Assembly: GCA_027487775.1 (NCBI GenBank)
Contig: JAIYCY010000007.1
Coordinates: 107,518-171,517, forward strand
Direction of reading: 5' to 3'
DNA length: 64,000 bases
DNA from: Planctomycetaceae bacterium
GTDB lineage: Bacteria; Planctomycetota; Phycisphaerae; Tepidisphaerales; Tepidisphaeraceae
Shown here piece after piece: positions 54,117 to 61,500 of the stretch (its first letter is position 1; the number at the start of each line of letters is the position of its first letter). Position numbers and translations under genes: made by a program. A model generated the notes under the pieces. It did not search any database, had not been told where the DNA came from, and worked only from the letters and a program-made list of their open reading frames with translations.

Positions 54117-54392
54117 AAGACTGATGCCTACGGCGTCACCGGCTTTCACAAGTGGTACAGCGAGTCCCGCGGCTGGGTGAGCACCGTCGACCTGCAGGAA
54201 GGAGAAGAACTCCGCACCGCCACCGGCACGGCCCGCGGCACCACCCTGACCAGCCTGCCCGGCACCGATCGCGTCTACAACTTCACCGTCGAAGCCGACC
54301 ACGTCTACGACGCCAGCGACGCTCTAAACCCCTCTACGCAAAGACAAGTCCACCGATCCTACGCCGAGGGGTTGATGTGTTCTTGGCGGTGA
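54117..54392 (+). pseudogene. Third HINT fragment, decayed, without a toxin domain
   Basis: The frame continues in phase after the stop of the module 3 immunity gene (54105-54107): VKTDAYGVTGFHKWYSESRG and on to VYNFTVEADHVYDASDALNP, then stops at 54390-54392. Homology with copies 1 and 2 ends at about 54308; the THNN-C junction and toxin are lost. An inverted repeat AACCCCTC/GAGGGGTT lies at 54327-54334 and 54366-54373. Confidence 0.6.
54130..54308 (+). repeat. HINT-fragment repeat, copy 3 (truncated)
   Basis: 179 bases matching the first part of copies 1 and 2 at about 97 percent; the last 41 bases of the unit are replaced by unrelated sequence. Confidence 0.9.
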
Positions 54393-54430
54393 GGTGCAAA
54401 CAACGTGATCGAATCGGGTCTACATGAAAA

Positions 54431-55066
54431 TCATGGGCGGGGATCGATGATACGGGCGGGGGAGCCGACGACGCGGGTGTGGGCGGGGACGTCGCGAATC
54501 ACGGTCGTGCCCGCGCCGACTGTCGCACCCGCCCCGACGCTCAGACACTGAATGATCTGAGAACCCATGCCAACAAATGCCTCATCCCCTACGCTCACTC
54601 GACCCGCCAACATCGCACCAGGCCCGACGTGAACCGCCTCACCCAGTTTGCATTCATGATCGACGATGCAGCCGGTGTTCAAAATCGTCGAATCACCGAT
54701 CTCGGCCTCAACACAAACAACCACACGCGCACAAACCACCAAGTGACGCCCGAGACGCGCTGAACCGGCAATGATCGCGCTGGGATGGATCGCCGAGATC
54801 AACTCAACGCCCGCCGCCTCGACTTCACGCGCCTGCGATCTCCGGGTTCGGTTGTCTCCAATACTCACAATCGCGCCGCGAACCTTCTCACGCTTGAGCC
54901 TCGACAAATGCTGGATCGATCCCAGCACCTCCAGGCCCGCCACCTCCGTCCCGATCAGACCCGGATCCGCATCGAGAAAGCCCACGGGCCTTAGTCCACG
55001 CGATTGTCGAAGAATGTCGAGCACGACCTTCCCATGTCCGCCCGCTCCAATCAGCACCACGTCCAT
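54431..55066 (-). CDS. Sugar O-/N-acyltransferase, NeuD/PglD-like left-handed beta helix
   Basis: Acetylates a nucleotide sugar or glycan in the cytoplasm. MDVVLIGAGGHGKVVLDILR is the PglD-type N-terminal Rossmann strand; the middle has GAIVSIGDNRTRR and the C-terminal half is hexapeptide repeats (ILNTGCIVDHECKLGEAVHV, VGPGAMLAGRVSVGDEAFVG, ATVGAGTTVIRDVPAHTRVV). The His in IVDHE is the likely catalytic base. GGAG six bases before ATG 55066 fixes the start. 211 residues, normal length. It is convergent with the toxin array. Confidence 0.85.
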   Translation of the reverse strand: MDVVLIGAGGHGKVVLDILRQSRGLRPVGFLDADPGLIGTEVAGLEVLGSIQHLSRLKREKVRGAIVSIGDNRTRRSQAREVEAAGVELISAIHPSAIIAGSARLGRHLVVCARVVVCVEAEIGDSTILNTGCIVDHECKLGEAVHVGPGAMLAGRVSVGDEAFVGMGSQIIQCLSVGAGATVGAGTTVIRDVPAHTRVVGSPARIIDPRP

Positions 55067-55202
55067 CTTGATCTCCGGCTCGAAAATGCCCCCTGAGCCT
55101 ATCGGAAAATCACCCAATTCTCATACGCGATCGCTTTTACAATTGTCAGATGCGGTTGGATCGGGGAAGCTTGGCGTGTCCAATTCGACAAGGAGACATC
55201 CC

Positions 55203-55742
55203 ATGACCTATCCCGGCCAACAAACCATGTATGAACTCCCCGGAAACCCACGCCCGACGTCCGTGACCGTCCTGGCCATCATCGGAATCATTCTCGCGGC
55301 GATGGGCATCGTCTGTACGCCCTGCGCGCTCATCCCGTTCTTCATGACCATGCCCGAAGGCGCACCGCCCAACCCCATGCTGGATTTCATGAAGGCTGAC
55401 ACTCTCATGCAAGGCGTCACCTTCACGCAAGTCGTGGTCGGCGTGCTGACCTCGATCCTCCTGCTCGCCGCCTCGATCGGTTCGCTCAAACTCTCGCGAT
55501 GGGCGTGGTCCGCGATGCTCGTCTATTCACTCATCGCGATCCTCACGAGTGTGATCGGTTTGATCATGACCTTCCTCGTCATCATGCCGCGCATGAAAGA
55601 AGTCATGCCCGACCTGCCCGAAGGCGCACTCATGCAACAACTGGCCGGCGGCATGTGCGGCGGACTGTTCGGCATCCTCTTCCCCATCGCAGTCCTGATC
55701 TTCTACAACTCCGCAAAGGTGAAATCAGCGTTCGGACGCTAA
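55203..55742 (+). CDS. Small four-span membrane protein
   Basis: 179 residues. AAGGAG eight bases before ATG 55203. Hydrophobic segments: SVTVLAIIGIILAAMGIVCT, FTQVVVGVLTSILLLAASIG, SAMLVYSLIAILTSVIGLIM and GGLFGILFPIAVLIFYNS. No family recognised; Met-rich loop (FMTMPEGAPPNPMLDFMKAD). Planctomycetes have many such small proteins. Confidence 0.7.
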   Translation: MTYPGQQTMYELPGNPRPTSVTVLAIIGIILAAMGIVCTPCALIPFFMTMPEGAPPNPMLDFMKADTLMQGVTFTQVVVGVLTSILLLAASIGSLKLSRWAWSAMLVYSLIAILTSVIGLIMTFLVIMPRMKEVMPDLPEGALMQQLAGGMCGGLFGILFPIAVLIFYNSAKVKSAFGR

Positions 55743-56147
55743 CACGCCAACCATCAACACGCCCATCGATCATCCATCACGCGAGAATCGATCTTGACGC
55801 CACGACACTACAACGCGTGGTGCTCCCTCTGCGTGTCAGTCTCAAGATGTCGTATCAAGCTGCTCTTCGCTGATTCCAGCTCGCGGAAAACAGCTGAATG
55901 CGCGTCTTACTGTGCCTTCAGTAGACAATGAAACTGCCGCAAAGAATCTTCTACGCGCGCTAATCTCGCTCGGACGATTCGTTACGCTTCAGACGCAATT
56001 CATCTGCGGACAGCCCGTAAATCTTTCGCTTGAAATCGTCTTGCGACCCTCGGCATAGTAAGTGGACCGAAAGAAATCTTCGTTCAAACACCACAGCTTT
56101 GACACCCCGCCCGATGGATCGGAATTGGCGGAGTCTAAGGAGAGATC
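55743..56147. other. Intergenic region with a possible gene remnant
   Basis: 405 bases. From about 55807 to 56059 one frame is open without a start codon; its end (LTVPSVDNETAAKNLLRALI then FICGQPVNLSLEIVLRPSA) looks mildly protein-like and the base composition is lower in GC, so it may be a remnant of an unknown gene. Otherwise nothing is seen; AAGGAGAG before 56148 is the ribosome-binding site of the next gene. Confidence 0.3.
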
Positions 56148-58430
56148 ATGCGCGCATCGCCCAGCCCCGGCGGAGGCAATCCCGCCAACAACCGCTTTCT
56201 TCCAATCCGGCCCCGCCAAGCCCCCGAGCCCGTTCTCGGTGCCGACCAACTCGCCAGCGAAGCACAACTCACGCCACACTGCGAGACGGCTCATCACCCC
56301 AGCGATCCCAGTCCGACCCGCGAAGGACTCTGGCTTCCTGACGTGAGTTGCACATACGCATTGCCCGACGGATCGCTCGCCCTCATGCCCACTCGCGGCT
56401 TCAGACTGCCCGTCAGCGTGCAATCACCCAACCTTCTCATCGTCGGTGGAGCAGGCGCCGGAAAAACCTATCGCGTCATGCTTCCAGCTTTCGACGCCAT
56501 CACGCAATCCGGCGCATCGGCGGTCATCGTCAATACGAAAGGCCCCCCATTCACCAAGCGACTCCAAGCCGTCGCACATCAGCACGGGCGGTCGATCACG
56601 CTCCTCAGTCTCACCGATCCCCAACGCAGCGTCGGATGGAACCCCATCAAAGGTCGAGTCGACCTCGACTCGGCCCGCGATTTTGCACACACCTTCTGCG
56701 AGGCCATCGAAGCCGAACGAATCTCACCCGAAAGCCCCTACTGGATCAACACCGCCATCGACGTCTTCACGCAGATCATCGCACTGATCAACCGAGCAGA
56801 TCCCAATCAGGCAAACCTCGCCATGCTCCGGCAAGCAATTCGCGAATCGGATTTCGACACCCTCATCGACGCCGGACGAAAACATGGGATCGACGTCACA
56901 CGCCTCCAAGGCTTTCAACGTTTCTCCAACAGCGACAGCCACAACGCACTCACCAACCTCGCTGACATGGCCATGCGATCGGCGGTCCTGGATTCAGAAC
57001 CGCTGTCGCGCGTCCTCGGCACCCATGAACTCCATCTGCAACAATTCGTCGAATCAGGCGGACTCCTCGTTCTCGAAATCGATGAACAACGTGTAGGCCC
57101 GCTCCGACAAGTCACCGCCGTCTTCGTAAAAATCCTGCTCGACCACCTCATCGCCTCCGCCAATCAACGCACCGGCGGTCGCTTTGATCCGAGCTTCCAC
57201 CTGCTCCTCTGCGAACTCCCCGCGCTCGGTCGCATCCCCGAACTCGGTCGATATCTCAACACCGTCCGCGAACGCGGAATCCGTGTCCTCGCAGACCTGC
57301 AAAGCCTCGGACAACTTCAAGCACGATACCGAAACGATGCCGCCGAAGTCCTCGCAGGCTTTCAATCGCTCATCGCACTTCCCGGCGGACTCGACGAAGC
57401 CTCCGCAACCTACGTCTCACAACGCAGCGGAACCATGACCGTTCTCGTCCCGCACATCACCGAAGAACAAGGCGATCCCGACAACGACCTCATCGCTCCC
57501 ACCCGCATCACCTACAGCCCCCAAGCACGCGCTGTCCTCCTACCCAGCGAAATCTCACGACCTCGACCACACCCCGGTCTCGGACAACCCGCCACCGTCA
57601 TGCCAGGCGATGGAACCCCGCCCTTCTACGCCTATTTCCCACTCGCCTACGATTCGCCCCTTCTCGGACCCATCATCAAATACGCCGACAACACACACGA
57701 CCCACACCTCCGCAAAACCCCACTCCCAACCCCGCCTACACAGATCGCTCCGCCAAAGGAGATCGCGCCTCCAAAACCTCCAGCGCCCAACAACCCAACC
57801 ACTCAACCGATCTCCCCTCGTGATGTTCCTCAGATCATCGAAGGAGATTTCGATCCGACAACATCATCGCCCCAACCTCACGCGTCCGCCCCACCCGGCT
57901 CGTCTGCCGACAACGTCGCAGGCTCAAAGCGTCGTTCGTCCTCCCATCCGCACATGCTGCGCGTTCGCGAAATCCTGCACACACGCCTCGGATTCCAATC
58001 GGCTTCCACCGAAGTGAAACATTGGTGGAAGAGGATCATGCGTCTCTACAAGCATCAGCCACGCGAACTTCTGATCGCACTCGAGCAGATGACTCAGGAA
58101 TCGATCACGCTGGAACAGATCATGCACGCGACTCGAAAGAGCGAAGCACAACATCTCACGTCGTCGCTCCACTACGTGCGCTATGCCAACTACTGCAAGC
58201 TCCACAACGTCTCACCACCCACCAAGCGCCGCCGCGCAAAAGGCAGGCCGATCCCGTTGCCACCGATCGCAATCGAATCGCACCCGTCCAAGCAGACGAT
58301 CGATCAACCCGTTCGCCCACCCAAAGCCGCGCCCGCTAGCTCCGAAAGTCCCATCAACACGCCGATCGCAGATGATTCGCCGGAAGAATCGTCACAAACC
58401 GACGCCAACGTCCGATCATCTCCCTCATAA
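56148..58430 (+). CDS. VirD4/TraG-like coupling-protein ATPase without membrane anchor
   Basis: 760 residues. Walker A is VGGAGAGKTYRVMLPAF (K106), followed by AVIVNTKGPPFTKRLQA, as in VirD4/TraG proteins that deliver DNA or effectors to type IV secretion channels. The Walker B region reads FHLLLCELPALGRIPELGRY, with Cys355-Glu356 where family members have Asp-Glu. RERGIRVLADLQSLGQLQAR is the typical TraG glutamine-rich motif. There is no N-terminal transmembrane pair. A 240-residue C-terminal extension is Pro-rich at first, then has a helical block (MLRVREILHTRLGFQSASTE, VKHWWKRIMRLYKHQPRELL, ALEQMTQESITLEQIMHATR) and a disordered tail. AGGAG precedes ATG 56148. No other secretion genes are in the window. 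Confidence 0.72.
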   Translation: MRASPSPGGGNPANNRFLPIRPRQAPEPVLGADQLASEAQLTPHCETAHHPSDPSPTREGLWLPDVSCTYALPDGSLALMPTRGFRLPVSVQSPNLLIVGGAGAGKTYRVMLPAFDAITQSGASAVIVNTKGPPFTKRLQAVAHQHGRSITLLSLTDPQRSVGWNPIKGRVDLDSARDFAHTFCEAIEAERISPESPYWINTAIDVFTQIIALINRADPNQANLAMLRQAIRESDFDTLIDAGRKHGIDVTRLQGFQRFSNSDSHNALTNLADMAMRSAVLDSEPLSRVLGTHELHLQQFVESGGLLVLEIDEQRVGPLRQVTAVFVKILLDHLIASANQRTGGRFDPSFHLLLCELPALGRIPELGRYLNTVRERGIRVLADLQSLGQLQARYRNDAAEVLAGFQSLIALPGGLDEASATYVSQRSGTMTVLVPHITEEQGDPDNDLIAPTRITYSPQARAVLLPSEISRPRPHPGLGQPATVMPGDGTPPFYAYFPLAYDSPLLGPIIKYADNTHDPHLRKTPLPTPPTQIAPPKEIAPPKPPAPNNPTTQPISPRDVPQIIEGDFDPTTSSPQPHASAPPGSSADNVAGSKRRSSSHPHMLRVREILHTRLGFQSASTEVKHWWKRIMRLYKHQPRELLIALEQMTQESITLEQIMHATRKSEAQHLTSSLHYVRYANYCKLHNVSPPTKRRRAKGRPIPLPPIAIESHPSKQTIDQPVRPPKAAPASSESPINTPIADDSPEESSQTDANVRSSPS

Positions 58431-58577
58431 CATGACAACCCGAATCGATCGATTCGGGCGTATCACCTTTTACTTCTGTACGCCCAAGTCGCTCCCGAAT
58501 CGGATCGACTTCCCCAGAGATGCACCCACACGCGCGGATTCCCCGCCCGCTTGGGCTCATCCTGCAAGGAGTCGATC

Positions 58578-61500
58578 GTGGCCCGCAAGCGTTCAGAAAA
58601 GAAGCCGTCGAAGAATCAATCGAAACCCGATCTGTCCGCAGAGGACTTCGGATCGCTGATCAACGGGCCCGTGGAGAACCCTGCGCCCAAGAAACGCGCG
58701 CGACGCGCAGGTCTGAAATCACGGCAACTCGAACCACGCGTCCTCATGAGCGCAACATGGATCGATACCGACACCGGAAACCCGATCGCCGGTCCGACCA
58801 GCGGCAACGACACCGGTACCAGCGACTCCGACGCCGACAACATGGACGGCGGCGCGGGCCACGACATCCTCTTCGGCAACGGCGGCAACGACACACTCGT
58901 CGGCGGCGACGGCAACGACACCTTGTTCGGCGGCAGCGGCAATGACCTCTTCACCGCTGGCCTCGGCGCAGACAGCATGGACGGCGGCTCTGGAAGCGAT
59001 CACGTCAGCTACTCAACGTCCAACGCTGGCATCAACGTCAACCTCACCACAAGCGTCGGCTCAGGCGGACACGCACAAGGTGACACGCTCCTCAACATCG
59101 AAACCATCACAGGATCCGCATTCAACGACACCATCGTCGGATCGGCGGCGGCCAATACCTTCAATGCCTCCGCGGGCGCTGATAGCTACGACGGCGCGGC
59201 CGGTAACGACATCGTCAGCCACTCACCTTCGACCGCTGGCGTCAACGTCAACCTCTCCACCGGCATCGGTATCGGCGGATTCGCAGCGGGTGACACCTAC
59301 CTCAACATCGAATCCGTACACGGTTCATCCCACAACGATACCATCATCGGATCCGCCGCAAATAACTATATCCGCGGCGCCAACGGCGCCGACATCCTCG
59401 ACGGCGGTGCAGGCGTCGATATGGTCGGCTACAACGGCACCACAGGCGCCGTCAACGTCAGCCTGACCTCAGGACTCGCCGTCACAGGCGCAGGCACCGA
59501 CACACTCTCCAACTTCGAAAATCTCGAAGGCGCAAATCAATCCACCAGCCACGACACACTCGAAGGCTCCGCTGGCAACAACTCCATCACAGGCCTCGCA
59601 GGAAACGACATCCTCTACGGACGTGACGGCAATGACACCCTCCGCGGTGGAAGCGGCGCTGACACCCTCGACGGAGGCGACGGAATCGATCTGGCCATCT
59701 TCGGCTCTGGTAATCACCACATCAACCTCGACACCGGCATCGGCGGAACCGGCACCACCGGCGAATCCGTCGGAGATGTCTACATCAGCATCGAAGACAT
59801 CACCTCCAGCAGCGGAAACGACACCATCATCGGGTCCAGCGCAGCCAACCTCATCAACCAGTCCACCGGCAACGACTACGTCGACGGCGGCGGCGGAAAC
59901 GACACCATCTACGCAAGCGGAGGCTCCGATACCATCATCGGCGGCGCAGGCATCGATCGACTCACCTTCTCCGGATCGAACGCCGTCATGTTCGATCTCG
60001 CCACACAGTCTGGCTCTGGAGGACAAGCCGACAACAAAACCATCTCAGGCTTCGAAGAAGTCGATGGATCCGCCTTCAACGACACGCTCTTTGGAACCAC
60101 CGGCAACGATACCCGAATCAACGGCGGAAGCGGCGACGATCTCATCCATGGACGCGGCGGAAACGATACGCTCCTCGGAAGCTCCGGAAACGACACGTTT
60201 GTCTACAACCCGGGCGACGGAACTGACTTCGTCGACGGTGGATCCGACATCGATTCCGTCATCATCAACGGATCCGTCGCCAACTCGACAAACTACGTCG
60301 TCGAAACCGGAGCCGAACACAACGCACGCACCGGCTCAAGCTATCTCGACACACGCGTTGTCGTCAGCGCCAATGGAACCGTCATTCTCGAACTCACCAG
60401 CGTCGAAAACCTTCGCATCAACGCCACCCATGCCAACGACAGCCTTACGCTCGTCGGTGACTTCGGACCCACAGGTATCACACTTACCGGCTTACGCTTT
60501 GCCGGCGGAAATCCCGCGAACATCAATCTCAGCGGCCTCACTTCTTCCCACTCCGTCACCACCGACAACGGCGCAAATGACAACGCACTCACCGGTACAA
60601 CCTCCGCCAACACACTCGACGGCGGCGAGGGTAACGACACCCTCTTCGGAAGAACTGGAAACGATCTACTGATCGGTGGACCCGGCTTGGATCTCGCCAT
60701 CTTCACCGGCGCTTCCAGCGAATACTCTGTCACCAACAACGGCAACGGCACCTACACCATCGTCGGCCCCGACGGCACGGACACGCTCGACGGCCTTGAA
60801 CTGCTTCAATTCACAGGCGGAGTCACGTTCACTGTCGAAGAAGCCGCACTCGGCACCGCACACGCCAACGCACCCTCGCAACTCAACATCGACGAAGATG
60901 GTTCGCTCACACTCTCTACCACCGACGGAACCGCTCCCATCCTCTCGGCCGTCGGCAATATCACTCAAACCATCACCCTCTCCGTTGCCCACGCTCGCGT
61001 CACGCTCGCTCAAACCGACGGCCTGACCTTCACCACCGGCGACGGCGACAACGACGCCACCATCGTCTTCACCGGCACCATCGCCAACATCAACGCCGCC
61101 TTCGACGGCATGACCATCGTCCCCAATCCCAACTATCACGGCACGGACAACCTGGGCCTCTCCATCCAAAGCACCGCCGGCGGGGCGTCGGCCGTGGTCA
61201 CAATCCCCATCGTCGTCGCCAGCGTGAACGACGCGGTCACCGATCTCACGCTCAGCGCCAGCACCGTCCCCGAAAACACCCCGAACGGAACCGTCATCGG
61301 CACCGCGGCCGCGAGCGACGTCGACACCGCGCTCGGCGAATCCTTCATCTACGAACTCACCAACAACGCCGGCGGTCGCTTTGCAATCAACGCCACCACC
61401 GGTCAGATCATCGTTGCCGACTCGTCACTGCTGGATTTCGAAGCTGCGACCAGCCACGGCATCACCGTCAGAGTCACCGATGCCGCAGGCTCAACCTTCA

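Noticed and set aside
55989..56423. 144-codon minus-strand frame before the VirD4-like gene
   Set aside because: Overlaps the strongly supported start of the ATPase gene and has no recognisable features.
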